A DNA stretch of 61,112 nt from Acidobacteriota bacterium (GTDB lineage: Bacteria > Acidobacteriota > Blastocatellia > Pyrinomonadales > Pyrinomonadaceae), in the NCBI GenBank assembly GCA_019239425.1, contig JAFAZX010000060.1, positions 1 through 61,112 on the forward strand, read 5' to 3'. The notes beneath the pieces were generated by a model that worked only from the letters and a program-made list of their open reading frames with translations, had not been told where the DNA came from and made no database searches. The translations under genes were made by a program, and so were the position numbers. Positions 17,428 through 26,468 of this stretch are shown here, piece by piece. The first letter of the stretch is position 1. Every line of letters begins with the position of its first letter.

Positions 17428-18957
17428 TTAACCCTTCATGTCCGAGGCCATTTTCTGGGCCTTCGTCCGGACGAAGGCGTAGTTGAGTTGGGGGAGGGAG
17501 TTGAAGGCGGCGGCCTTCGAGGCGAACTCCCTGGCCTTGGCGCCGTCGCCCTTGCCCCGGTACGCCTGCGAGAGGCGGTAGAGGTTCTGCGGGTTCTGCT
17601 GGTTGGCCTGCTGGAGTTCGGCGAGGGCCTTGTCGTAGTCCTTCTCGGCCAGCGCGATCATGCCGGCCAGCTCGTGCGCCAGCTTCAACTGGTTCGGGTT
17701 CTTCGACTCCTCGGCCCCCTTGCGGTACTCCTCCGCCTCCGCCTTCGCCCCGGCGAAGTCCTTCTTCCCAAGAGCGACCGTGACGAGGTTGTAGTGGTGG
17801 AAGCGCCGCGTGTTGTTCTTGATCTCCGGCGAGAGCGCGGACTCTTCGGTCATCTTGAGGAGTTTGTCGAACTGCGCCTTCGCCTCGTCGTACTTGCCCA
17901 TCTCGACGAGGATGTTCCCCTTGAGCTGCAGGTCGCCCGTCATCGCCGCCACGTCGCCTATCTTCTCGCCGAGCGCGTACTGCTGCTCCGCCTCCGCGAG
18001 CGCCTTGTCGAGCTTCCCGCCGTCGGCGTCCACGACCGTCATGCCGAAGAGCGCCGTGCGGCGGTCGCCGTCGCTGCGCGCGCCGTCGCTGATGGCCTTC
18101 AGCTCGGCCGCGGCCTCCTCGGGCTTGCCCGAGTAGAGCAGCGCGGCGGCGATGCCGTTGTGCGAGTTGACGAAGTTGCGGTCGATGGAGAGCGCCTTGC
18201 GGTACTGCGCGATTGCCTCTTCGTACCGGCCCATCTTGAGGAGCAGCTCGGCGTACGAGTCGTAAGGGTTCGGGTCGTTCGGGATCAGCTCGATGTACTT
18301 CTTGAACGCCTGCTCGGCATTCGCGTAGTCGCCCTGCTGGCGGTAGGCGTAGCCGAGGATGTTATAGGCGGGCGAGTAGTTCGGCGCCAGCTCGGTCGCC
18401 TTCCTGTAGTGCTGGACGGCCTGCGCGAAGTCCTGCTGGCCGAAGTAGTAGCCGCCCAACTGGAAGTGCGCGCGCTCGTCGTTGGGGTTGGCGGCGACGA
18501 GTTTGTCGAGCTGCTCCTTCTGCTTCAGGGCCTCGCCGTTGGCGCCCGCCTGCGTGGCGAGGATGAGCAGCCGCTCGCCTTCGGAAGATTTGCCCGACAG
18601 GTCGACGGCCTTCTGCAAATGCTCGAAGAACTCCTTCGCGGTCTGGGAGGCGTTGGCGCGGCCCAGCTCGGCCAGCGCGAAGTTCGGGTCGAGCGCGAGG
18701 GCCTTGTCGAAATGCTGAATCGAGTCCTGCGCCAGCAGTCTCTCCTGCATGTCGCGGCCCTGCAGGAACTCCTTCCTCGCCTCCTCCGAAGAGGTCGTGA
18801 CGGGTATCTTCCCTTCGGCCGGCGCGGCGGACGACCCGGCGGGGGCGAGGGACTTCGAGACCTCGGCGGCCGGCGGCGCGGCGCAGCCGCTCAGAGCCGC
18901 GGCGCAGAGCGCGCAGGCGGCGGCCAACAGGAACAGCACGGAACCTTGACGGCGCAT
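17428..18957 (-). CDS. TPR-repeat lipoprotein
   Basis: 509 residues. The signal peptide ends in a lipobox (ALSGC, Cys25), so it is probably anchored in a membrane on the periplasmic side. It has at least eight tetratricopeptide-like units between about residues 60 and 500, for example AHFQLGGYYFGQQDFAQAVQ and AYNILGYAYRQQGDYANAEQ. These form a protein-binding solenoid; the partner is unknown. AAGGAGG six bases before the ATG supports the start. It converges on the secreted repeat-protein gene. Confidence 0.85.
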   Translation of the reverse strand: MRRQGSVLFLLAAACALCAAALSGCAAPPAAEVSKSLAPAGSSAAPAEGKIPVTTSSEEARKEFLQGRDMQERLLAQDSIQHFDKALALDPNFALAELGRANASQTAKEFFEHLQKAVDLSGKSSEGERLLILATQAGANGEALKQKEQLDKLVAANPNDERAHFQLGGYYFGQQDFAQAVQHYRKATELAPNYSPAYNILGYAYRQQGDYANAEQAFKKYIELIPNDPNPYDSYAELLLKMGRYEEAIAQYRKALSIDRNFVNSHNGIAAALLYSGKPEEAAAELKAISDGARSDGDRRTALFGMTVVDADGGKLDKALAEAEQQYALGEKIGDVAAMTGDLQLKGNILVEMGKYDEAKAQFDKLLKMTEESALSPEIKNNTRRFHHYNLVTVALGKKDFAGAKAEAEEYRKGAEESKNPNQLKLAHELAGMIALAEKDYDKALAELQQANQQNPQNLYRLSQAYRGKGDGAKAREFASKAAAFNSLPQLNYAFVRTKAQKMASDMKG

Positions 18958-19299
18958 CGGATGCCTCCTTCGAATGTGTGTCTCTGGGCGGACGACTGAC
19001 GGCAGGGGAGCTGACCGAGCTGCGACTCTTAGCGCGCGAGGTGAACCTTTAAGAAGCGGAATGAACGACCAAGGGTTATGAACGGTGTGTGAGACTAAAC
19101 GAGAGCCCGGGCCGCGTCAAGCACTTCATTCGAAATTCATAACTTTTGAGAAGGCGGCGGGATTAAGTCCAATCCTTTGGTCGGGGAAGAGGCCCTCGAT
19201 GGATTCCCTCCACGCGGGTGCCTTATACTCCGCCGCACACCGAACGCCGGGGCGGCCGAACGAACGAGTGGAGTTGACGTCGACGCGGAGGGCTTGCGG

Positions 19300-19920
19300 A
19301 TGAACTCGGGCCAATACTACAACCAGCCGGTCGCCGACTGGGCGAGGCAGAACATCAGGGGGCGCGTGGAGGTGAGGCGTCTCTTCGGCTCGCGGCTGGG
19401 GATGATCTTCACCTACGTACTTCTTTTCAGCATCCCCGGCGCCTTCCTCCTCCTCGGCCTCGTCATGCTCGCGCTGGGCGCGAAGGCCGGGGACGGCGTC
19501 GGCGCATTGTTCTTCTTCGGGTTCCTGCTGCTCTTCCCCTGCGGCCTCATCGCGCTGCTCGGCGCGTACGTGCGCCGAGGGCTAGCGAAGTCGCTCGACG
19601 CCGAAGGCGTCAGTGCCGCGCTGGGGAAGAGATTCCCCTGGGGCAAGCTCTACTACGTCGACCACGTCACGAAGCACCTCAGGGCGGGCCGCGTGAGCCG
19701 GCAGGTCAAAGACAACCAGCTCGAACTGGTCTTCGAGGGCGGCAAGGTCATCATTCCGCCCCTGATTCACGAACGCGCGGCGGTCTGGGAGTTGGTGAAC
19801 AGCATGCCGGCCGAGGTGAGGGACGACGGCGTCCCGCGGGCGAGCCGCGCGAACAGGGCCGAGGAGGAGCTGATCGCGTTCCTCAACTCGCTGGACAAGC
19901 CGCGCGCGCAAGGGGAGTGA
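19300..19920 (+). CDS. Membrane protein with two central spans, hypothetical
   Basis: 206 residues from the ATG at 19300, which has GGAGGG seven bases upstream. Longer in-frame starts (to 19177) have no such site. Two adjacent membrane segments, about residues 38-60 (FTYVLLFSIPGAFLLLGLVM) and 66-90, form a hairpin. The C-terminal 110 residues are soluble and may resemble a PH-like or YcxB-like fold (KDNQLELVFEGGKVIIPPLI). No family is assigned with confidence. Convergent with the GGDEF/EAL gene. Confidence 0.65.
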   Translation: MNSGQYYNQPVADWARQNIRGRVEVRRLFGSRLGMIFTYVLLFSIPGAFLLLGLVMLALGAKAGDGVGALFFFGFLLLFPCGLIALLGAYVRRGLAKSLDAEGVSAALGKRFPWGKLYYVDHVTKHLRAGRVSRQVKDNQLELVFEGGKVIIPPLIHERAAVWELVNSMPAEVRDDGVPRASRANRAEEELIAFLNSLDKPRAQGE

Positions 19921-19941
19921 AGATAGCCCCGCGCCGGGGTG

Positions 19942-22458
19942 TCACATGGAGTAGTTGTCGGCCAGCTCGACGGCGCGGTGCGCTTCGGTGTCGGCGGCGA
20001 ACGTCTCGGATGGCTGGCGGTCGTTCGAGAGATACTCGAAGATTTTGTCGGGCGGGAGCGGCCGGGCGAAGTAGAAGCCCTGGCTGTACTCGCAGGAGAG
20101 GGCTTCGAGCTGCGCGCGCTGGCCGCGCGTCTCCACGCCCTCGGCGACGACCTCCAGGCCGAGCGTGTGCGCGAGCGAGACGATGGTGCGGACGATCTCG
20201 CGGTACTCGTTCGCCTCGTCCATCCGGCCGACGAAGCTGCGGTCGACCTTCAGCGTGTTGACGGGGAAGCGGTGCAGGTAGCTCAGGGAGGAGTAGCCCG
20301 TCCCGAAGTCGTCGATGCCGAGCTGCACGCCCAGCTCGCGCAGGCGCTTGAGCATCGCCGCCGCCCCCTCGGCGTTCTCCATCACGGCCGTCTCCGTGAT
20401 CTCGAGCTTCAGGCAGCGCGCCTCAAGTCCCGAATCCCTCAGCGCGCGCTCGACCACCGCGACCAGGTCGCGCTGCGTGAACTGCTTGCCCGAGAGGTTG
20501 ACGCTCACGAAGAGCGGCTCGTCCGAAGGGAACTGCCGCTGCCACTCGCGAATCTGGAAGCATGACTCCCTGAGCACCCACTCGCCCATCGGCACGATCA
20601 GGTCGGTCTCCTCGGCCGCGGGGATGAACTCGCCCGGCGGGACGAGGCCGCGCTCCGGGTGTTGCCAGCGCACCAGCGCCTCGAAGCCCGCGGCGTGGCC
20701 CGTGGCCGTCTTCACGATGGGCTGGTAGTGGAGCCGGAACTCGCTGTTCTCGACCGCGCGCCGCAGCTCGTTCTCTAGGCGCAGCGTCGTGACGGCGCGC
20801 GCGTGCATCACCTTGTCGAAGAGCTCGTAGCGCCCCTTGCCCTGCGACTTGGCGCGGTACATCGCCGTGTCGGCGTCGCGCAGCATCTCGTCCGGCTCGC
20901 CGTAGCCGAGCGACGAGAGCGTGATGCCGACGCTCGAGGAGGTGAAGACCTCGTGGTGGCCGAGCGGGAAGGGGAGCGCGATCTCCTCGTGGATGCGCTC
21001 GGCCGCGCGGACGGCGTCGGTCGAGTTGCGGATGCCGTTGAGGAGGATGGCGAACTCGTCGCCGCCGAAGCGCGCCACCGTATCCTCGGGCCGCACGCAG
21101 CGCTTCAGGCGCTCCGAGACCGCCAGCAGCAGCAGGTCGCCGTGCGCGTGACCGAGCGAGTCGTTGACGTTCTTGAAGCGGTCTAAGTCCATGAAGAGGA
21201 CTGCGAAGAGGTGGTCGTCGTGGCGCCGCGCGCGCTCCATCGCGAGCCGCAGGTGGTCGGCGAAGAGCGCGCGGTTGGCGAGCCCCGTCAAAGAGTCGTG
21301 GTAGGCGGCGTGCTGCAGGCGCTGCTCGGCCACGCGGCGCTCGGTCACGTCCTGCACCTGGTAGACGAGGCGGAGCGGGCGCCCCTTCACGTCGCGCACG
21401 AGCGAGGCGCTCAACTGCGCCCAGAGCGTGCGGCCGTCGCGGTGCAGGAGCCGCGCCTCCATCATGTAGTTGGACTCGGCCCCGTGCGTCAGCCGGTAGA
21501 CCTGCGAGAGGTGGCCGCCCAGGTCTTCGGGGTGGACGACCGACTGCATGTCTCGCGCGGCCAGCTCCTCCTCCGCGTAGCCGAGCATCTCGCAGAGCGA
21601 GTGGTTGACCTCGACCCAGCGCCCGTCCGGCGCCACCAGAGCCATGCCGACCGCGGCGTTGTCGAAAGAGCTGCGGAACTGCTCCTCGCTCTCGCGCAAC
21701 TGCTGGCTGATGGCCCTCTGCTCCGCGGCGTGGCGCTCGGCCTGCTCGGCCTGCGCGAGCGTGGCCTGCAACTGCTTCTGGTAGGTCTGGTAGGTGAAGT
21801 AGATGACGGCGACGAGGGGCGCCAGCACCGAGAGCGCGTAGATGCCGTGCCCGCCGACGAGCCGCGCCGTCAGCGCGGCGGCCGAGGCCCCCGCGAAGTA
21901 CGTGATCGAAGTCCAGAGGTAGTGCTCGCGCCAGACCTGCCGGAAGGGCAGGTCGAGCTTCATCGACTGCCGGAACGCGGGGATGCTTGAGTTGACCACG
22001 AACTGCACGAAGCCCATCAGCGCGACGGCCGTGACGAAACGGCCCGAGAGGGCCTCGCGCCCCAGGGCCTCGGGCGCGCCGAAGACGTGGCCGATGACGC
22101 TCGCCGTGACGAAGGTCGAGATGGCGAGCAGCCCGAGGTTGAAGAACCTCGTCACCCAGAGCCTGGCGAAGCGGAAGGAGGAGCAGAAGGCCTCCGCCGC
22201 CGCGAGCAGCACGGCGGCCTCCGTGCCGTAGAGCAGCAGCGTCAGGAAGACGAGGCTGTCCGAGACCGTGATCTGAACCTTGTGCCTTGAGAACTCGATG
22301 CCGAGGCGGGAGCCGAAGCCGATGGTGACGAGGGCGAGAACCAGGAAGCGGAAGTCGAGCTGCGCTAAGGACAGCCGCCAGGCGCAGAACAGGCAGATGG
22401 CCGCGCCCGCGGCGATGACCAGTTTCAGGTAGGGCTGATGAAGGCGTTGTCTGTTCAA
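19942..22458 (-). CDS. Membrane PAS-GGDEF-EAL cyclic-di-GMP protein
   Basis: 838 residues. The first 230 hold about seven membrane segments (MASE-like sensor). A coiled coil leads to a PAS domain (about 255-380, with PAC segment VQDVTERRVAEQRL). A GGDEF domain follows with an intact RFGGDEF (G465-F469), then an EAL domain (E593-L595) with DDFGTGYSSL. Both active-site signatures look intact, so it may make and degrade cyclic di-GMP, or one domain may be regulatory. The apparent start is a TTG at 22458 without a good ribosome site, so the exact N-terminus is uncertain. Confidence 0.88.
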   Translation of the reverse strand: MNRQRLHQPYLKLVIAAGAAICLFCAWRLSLAQLDFRFLVLALVTIGFGSRLGIEFSRHKVQITVSDSLVFLTLLLYGTEAAVLLAAAEAFCSSFRFARLWVTRFFNLGLLAISTFVTASVIGHVFGAPEALGREALSGRFVTAVALMGFVQFVVNSSIPAFRQSMKLDLPFRQVWREHYLWTSITYFAGASAAALTARLVGGHGIYALSVLAPLVAVIYFTYQTYQKQLQATLAQAEQAERHAAEQRAISQQLRESEEQFRSSFDNAAVGMALVAPDGRWVEVNHSLCEMLGYAEEELAARDMQSVVHPEDLGGHLSQVYRLTHGAESNYMMEARLLHRDGRTLWAQLSASLVRDVKGRPLRLVYQVQDVTERRVAEQRLQHAAYHDSLTGLANRALFADHLRLAMERARRHDDHLFAVLFMDLDRFKNVNDSLGHAHGDLLLLAVSERLKRCVRPEDTVARFGGDEFAILLNGIRNSTDAVRAAERIHEEIALPFPLGHHEVFTSSSVGITLSSLGYGEPDEMLRDADTAMYRAKSQGKGRYELFDKVMHARAVTTLRLENELRRAVENSEFRLHYQPIVKTATGHAAGFEALVRWQHPERGLVPPGEFIPAAEETDLIVPMGEWVLRESCFQIREWQRQFPSDEPLFVSVNLSGKQFTQRDLVAVVERALRDSGLEARCLKLEITETAVMENAEGAAAMLKRLRELGVQLGIDDFGTGYSSLSYLHRFPVNTLKVDRSFVGRMDEANEYREIVRTIVSLAHTLGLEVVAEGVETRGQRAQLEALSCEYSQGFYFARPLPPDKIFEYLSNDRQPSETFAADTEAHRAVELADNYSM

Positions 22459-22731
22459 GGGTCGGCTCGCGAGGTGAAGTACTTTTAGCGCCGACGCCCC
22501 CTTCGGGGTGGGGGGCGAACGGACGGCCGGGGCAGTCGGCCGACATCCTCTTAGCGAGCGGCGTGCCAGCGTCCGCGCTCAGACTTGCCTGGGGAATTGC
22601 CTTAAAATTGCGCGGGCTGGAACTGGTGACAGGCGCACGACGGTCAGGCTGACAGGGAGTGTCAGTCACAAAGACCGCCTCCGGTCAGCCTGGCGAGAGC
22701 GTTGACGACCGATTCAGACTTAAGGAATGGC
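22459..22731. other. Intergenic region with small hairpins
   Basis: No gene seen. It contains a CCCC-TTC-GGGG hairpin near 22500, a CTGACA/TGTCAG hairpin at 22649-22665 and a GACCG/CGGTC pair just after it. The last two lie downstream of the minus-strand GNAT gene and could help end its transcript. Confidence 0.4.
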
Positions 22732-23589
22732 TTACAGGTAGACCTTGTCGTAGGCTCCGAACGCGATGCCGCCGACGCCCTCGTAGAAGTTTAAGGCCGC
22801 GGCGTTCTTCGCGTTCACGAACCCGCAGAAGGTCGGCGCCCGTTCCAGAAGGGCTCGGCTCAGGGCGGCCCAGCAGCGCCGCCCGTGCCCCTTGAAGCGG
22901 TGGGCCGGGCTGACCCACACGCCCTCGACGTAGGTCGCCGCGGGCGTCTCCGTGAGGACTTCGGCTTTGAAGATCAGCTCGCCGCGCTCGATTAAAGTCC
23001 AGACCTTGCCCCGCTCGACGCGCGAGGCGCAGCGGCGGCGGAACCCTTCGGGGTCTTCGGCCAGGGGGTCGACGCCGGTCTCCTCAAGGCACATGCGCGC
23101 GTGGGCCGCGACGATCTGCTCAAGGTCTGCCGGCGCGGCCTGCCGCAGGTCGGCCGCGGCCTCGTCGCCGGAGGGGCGCGAGAAGCCGTAGAAGAACTGG
23201 CGGCAGGAGAGCCTCGGCGGCTGCACGCCCGCGGCGTAACGTTCGAGGAAGTGATGGAGTCCGTCCGCCTCGCCCATAATCATCCGGACGGAAGCGCAGC
23301 GTCGCGCACGTTCGGCGAGCGCCGCGACGGCCCGCGCGTGGCGCGCCTCGAACATCGTGGCGCGCCCCACGAGCGCCAGCCCTTCGAGACGCCCTTCGGC
23401 ATCGCGGCAGGCGTAGAAGTCGCCCGCGGGCGCGGGCACCGCGGGGCCGTGCTGGCGCAACAGCCCCGCCATGATGACCGTGTGCAGGGGGCGCTCGGCG
23501 AGGAAGGCGAGCGCCTCGCCCCTGTGTGCGTCGGCGAGGGGTTCGACGCGTGACGTTTGAACCAAAGCTGGTGAAGCGCTGACAGGCAT
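22732..23589 (-). CDS. GNAT acetyltransferase with DUF4081-like N-terminal domain
   Basis: 285 residues in two halves. The N-terminal half (to about residue 140, including RPLHTVIMAGLLRQHGPAV) matches the degenerate GNAT half seen in DUF4081 proteins. The C-terminal half is a normal GNAT: YVEGVWVSPAHRFKGHGRRC carries the acetyl-CoA loop and FVNAKNAAALNFYEGVGG the motif B. Substrate unknown. GGAGG six bases upstream supports the start. The subtilase gene ends 12 bases upstream of this gene's start codon on the same strand, so the two may be cotranscribed. Confidence 0.8.
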   Translation of the reverse strand: MPVSASPALVQTSRVEPLADAHRGEALAFLAERPLHTVIMAGLLRQHGPAVPAPAGDFYACRDAEGRLEGLALVGRATMFEARHARAVAALAERARRCASVRMIMGEADGLHHFLERYAAGVQPPRLSCRQFFYGFSRPSGDEAAADLRQAAPADLEQIVAAHARMCLEETGVDPLAEDPEGFRRRCASRVERGKVWTLIERGELIFKAEVLTETPAATYVEGVWVSPAHRFKGHGRRCWAALSRALLERAPTFCGFVNAKNAAALNFYEGVGGIAFGAYDKVYL

Positions 23590-23601
23590 CCGAGTCCTCC
23601 G

Positions 23602-25572
23602 TCATTTTTGCATGCAGGCCGTGTCGTCACCGTAGAGAAGTGCGTTGGTCGACTGCGTGGTCGAATCAGAGATCATGATGCCGTCGGAGATCATGATGCC
23701 GTCCGAGATCATTATCCCGTCGGAGATCATAATGCCGTCGGAGATCATGATGCCGTCGCCCAGGAGCATGGTGTCGGGCATGAAGAGCGCGCCGTTCCCC
23801 AGCATCATCCCGTCCGAAATCATAATGCCGTCGCTGATCATAATGCCGCTCGACATCAGAGAGGTGTTGAGCTGGACAGAGTCGAACCCGTCCGTGAAAC
23901 CGTCGGCGAGCATCGTGCCGAGCGCGTAGACTTTCTGGTACTTGGTGATGAAGTCAGTGCCGCGCGCGGTCGTGTGGTTGAGGACGACGCCCTGCGACCA
24001 GCTGAAGGTCGTGCCGCCGCTCGCGGGGACGGTGGAGGAGGGGACGGGGGCGTTCGCGCTCGTCAGCAAAGGGGCGCCGACGGCCGTCGCCGATGTCAAA
24101 TCCTGGCGGACGAGCTTGGCGAGGCGCACCGCCCCCTCGACGTTCAAAAGGCCCGCGCCCTGCTCGAAGGCGTTGAAGCCGGCGAGCGGCTGGGCCGTGT
24201 ACGTGAGAATCATCTTCACCATGTTCGGCGTGAGCTTCGGGTTCGCCTGGAGCAGCAGCGCCGCGGCCCCCGCCACGATGGGCGTCGAGACGGACGTGCC
24301 GTTCATGTACATCTGCCGCAGGTTGTCGGCCGGGAAGAGGCTCGCCTCGAGCGCCGGGTTCTGGTTGAGCACGACGTTCTTCGAGGGGGTCGGGTTGGCG
24401 GCGGTCGATTCGGCGTTGATGAGCCTGTTGCCGACGGCGACGAGGTCTGGCTTGACGAGGTTGTCGTAGTGCTTCACGCCGACCAGGTCAGTCCAGTAGG
24501 AGCGCGTCGGCCCGCGCGAGCTGTAGGTCGTGACCTTGTCGTCGGCGCGCGCGTCGGTGCCGAAGCCGTTGGCGGCGCCGACCGTGAGGGCCGAAGGCTC
24601 GTTGCCCGGCGCGTGGATGCGGCCGTAGACCTTGCGGCCGTACTGGTCTTTGCCGTCGTTGCCGGCCGCGGCCACGACCACGATGCCGGCGTCGACGAGC
24701 TTGCGCACCGCGAGGCAGAGCGGGTCGGTCTTGTAGGAGGTGACGGCCGGCGTGCCGAGGCTCATGCTGACGACCTTGATGTTGTAGGTCGCGTTGGCGC
24801 GATTCTGGTAGACCCAGTCGAGCGCGGCCAGCACCTGCGAGACGGTGCCCTTGCCCTGCGCGTTCAGCACGCGCAGGTTCGTGAGCTTCACGTTGGGGGC
24901 GACGCCCGTGTACTTGTTCGACCAGGCGTCACCGTTGCCGAAGCCCGCGGCCGCGACGAAGGTGCCGTGGCCGTAAGGGTCGTCGGTGCGCCCCTCGCCG
25001 GTGAAGTCCTTGCTGAAGACGACGCGGGATTTCAGTTTGTAGTCGACGAAAGCCTTGTGGGCGGCGTACAGCCCCGAGTCGAGGACGGCGACGCCGACGC
25101 CGGTGCCGTCGAGGTAAGAGGTCGTGCCCCTCGTGCCGCGCACCTGCTCGGCGCCGGTCGTGTTGGTGACGTGGCCGAGCACCTGCGTCTCCGCGTCGTC
25201 GCCGACGAAAGAGACCTCTTCGAAGGAGGCCAGCTCGTCCACGACCGCGGCCGGGAGTTCGACCGCCATCGAGCTGAAGCTCCCGAAGTCTCCTTTGACG
25301 TGGACGCCGTTGCGGTTGAGCAGTGCGTTCAGGCGGCCCGTGGGCCTCTGGCTCAACTGGAGGACGACCGAGGCGGTGCCGCCGCGGCGCGTGCGTGCGC
25401 GCAGCTCGGGCGAGACCTTATCGCCCAGCTCCGCCCAGGGGTTGCCGGACTGACCGCGGGGCTGCTGCGCGCTGCCCGCCGGGGCGAAGAACGCGCCCGA
25501 CGCGAGCGTCAGAAGCAGGAACAGCGTGAGCGCCCGCTTCGCTAAGGGTGGATGTTTTGACGAGATCTTCAT
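23602..25572 (-). CDS. Secreted subtilisin-like (S8) serine protease with GIMISD repeats
   Basis: 656 residues from the ATG at 25572, which opens directly on a signal peptide (RALTLFLLLTLASGAFFAPA). A longer frame to 25830 adds sequence without export features. An inhibitor-like prodomain (about 45-125) precedes the catalytic domain. The triad is D165 (AVLDSGL), H202 (YGHGTFVAA) and S427 (NGTSVSTP), with the oxyanion Asn in AAAGNDG. The C-terminal 90 residues are unusual: a tandem hexapeptide GIMISD/G array, degenerate in the middle, ending with a Cys. Secreted or surface protease; the tail may form a beta-solenoid or a sorting element. Confidence 0.88.
   Translation of the reverse strand: MKISSKHPPLAKRALTLFLLLTLASGAFFAPAGSAQQPRGQSGNPWAELGDKVSPELRARTRRGGTASVVLQLSQRPTGRLNALLNRNGVHVKGDFGSFSSMAVELPAAVVDELASFEEVSFVGDDAETQVLGHVTNTTGAEQVRGTRGTTSYLDGTGVGVAVLDSGLYAAHKAFVDYKLKSRVVFSKDFTGEGRTDDPYGHGTFVAAAGFGNGDAWSNKYTGVAPNVKLTNLRVLNAQGKGTVSQVLAALDWVYQNRANATYNIKVVSMSLGTPAVTSYKTDPLCLAVRKLVDAGIVVVAAAGNDGKDQYGRKVYGRIHAPGNEPSALTVGAANGFGTDARADDKVTTYSSRGPTRSYWTDLVGVKHYDNLVKPDLVAVGNRLINAESTAANPTPSKNVVLNQNPALEASLFPADNLRQMYMNGTSVSTPIVAGAAALLLQANPKLTPNMVKMILTYTAQPLAGFNAFEQGAGLLNVEGAVRLAKLVRQDLTSATAVGAPLLTSANAPVPSSTVPASGGTTFSWSQGVVLNHTTARGTDFITKYQKVYALGTMLADGFTDGFDSVQLNTSLMSSGIMISDGIMISDGMMLGNGALFMPDTMLLGDGIMISDGIMISDGIMISDGIMISDGIMISDSTTQSTNALLYGDDTACMQK
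23671..23757 (-). repeat. 18-base coding repeats in the protease tail
   Basis: Five near-identical 18-base units (plus-strand form GAGATCATGATGCCGTCG) encode GIMISD repeats; two more units lie near 23812-23850 after a diverged stretch. The third-base differences between units show that the peptide, not only the DNA, has been kept. Confidence 0.9.
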
Positions 25573-25868
25573 GGTAGTAGTCTTTCGGGAACTCCCACTG
25601 CCGTGTCCCGCGCCGGGATTTAGGCTGGTAAGTGCGTGCCCGCCCCCGCTTTCGCAGAGGGAAGGCTCTTGTCGTTGACTATGTTTTGACAGGACAAAGA
25701 GCGCGCCCGACGGGACTCGGGCTGCAACCTGTTGGCGAACGGCGTGCCGGAAGGCACGGACGTTGTCATGAAGAGAAATTCGGGGGTTTTTGTCCTCAAC
25801 CGCACCCGGCGAAGACGCGCGCGCGGGCAAGTTGACCGACCATGTCAGTCACAATGAAAGGTTGACCG
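25573..25868. other. Divergent intergenic region
   Basis: Separates the protease (minus) from the acetyltransferase (plus). A CGTGCC-GGAA-GGCACG tetraloop hairpin lies at 25743-25758, and a TTGACA occurs at 25686 without a good -10 partner. Both genes probably start transcription here, but no complete promoter is visible. Confidence 0.4.
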
Positions 25869-26396
25869 ATGAGCGTAGTCGAAACGGAGAGGCTCATCCT
25901 CAGGCGCTTCACGCCCGAGGACGCCGAAGAGAATTACCGCATCTACACCGACCCCGAGAACATGAGGTTCATGGGCCGGCGGCCGGACTCGGTCGAGTTC
26001 GAGCGCTACCACCTCCGGCGGCACATCGCCGACTACTATGACGTGCACGACTTCGGCCTGTGGGCGGTAGTGCTCAAGGAGGACGGACGGCTCGTCGGTC
26101 GCTGCGGGCTTATCTACCAGCCGGTCGAGGGCACGCGCGAGGTCGAAGTCTCGTACCTCATCGACAGGCACTACTGGGGAAGGGGCCTCGCGACCGAGGC
26201 CGCCCGCGAGACCGTCAGGCTCGGGTTTGAGAGGTACGGCCTCCGGCGCATCGTCGCGATGATCAACCCGCTGAACGTGGCGTCGGTGCGCGTGGCCGAG
26301 AAGGTCGGGCTGAGGTACGAGCGGGACGCGGACTTCCGTGACTACGGCAAAGTCGCGATGTACGTCGTCGAGTCGTCCGCGGCCGCGGTTCTCTAA
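25869..26396 (+). CDS. RimJ/RimL-type GNAT acetyltransferase
   Basis: 175 residues with the RimJ/RimL layout: ETERLILRRFTPEDAEENYR at the start, the CoA-binding loop YWGRGLATEAARETV (about residues 115-130) and INPLNVASVRVAEKVGLRYE at motif B. Relatives acetylate ribosomal-protein N-termini or small amines and antibiotics; the substrate here is unknown. AAAGG precedes the ATG by eight bases. Confidence 0.85.
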   Translation: MSVVETERLILRRFTPEDAEENYRIYTDPENMRFMGRRPDSVEFERYHLRRHIADYYDVHDFGLWAVVLKEDGRLVGRCGLIYQPVEGTREVEVSYLIDRHYWGRGLATEAARETVRLGFERYGLRRIVAMINPLNVASVRVAEKVGLRYERDADFRDYGKVAMYVVESSAAAVL

Positions 26397-26468
26397 CAAT
26401 TCGACAAACGTCCGGCAGAAAGCCGTGAGGCGGCGGGTATAAGGTTTCGTGTCGGGGGTTTAAGTCGG

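Noticed and set aside
22459..22731. Riboswitch or small RNA between the GNAT and GGDEF/EAL genes
   Set aside because: Only short hairpins are seen; no known conserved riboswitch core could be recognised.
23671..23757. Short tandem repeats that might suggest a CRISPR array
   Set aside because: Units are 18 bases, adjacent without spacers, in frame and encode GIMISD; this is a protein repeat.
23608..25545. Long plus-strand open frame opposite the subtilase
   Set aside because: The opposite strand encodes a clear S8 protease with a full catalytic triad; the antisense product is Arg/Val/Asp-rich with no motif, as expected from GC-rich codon bias.
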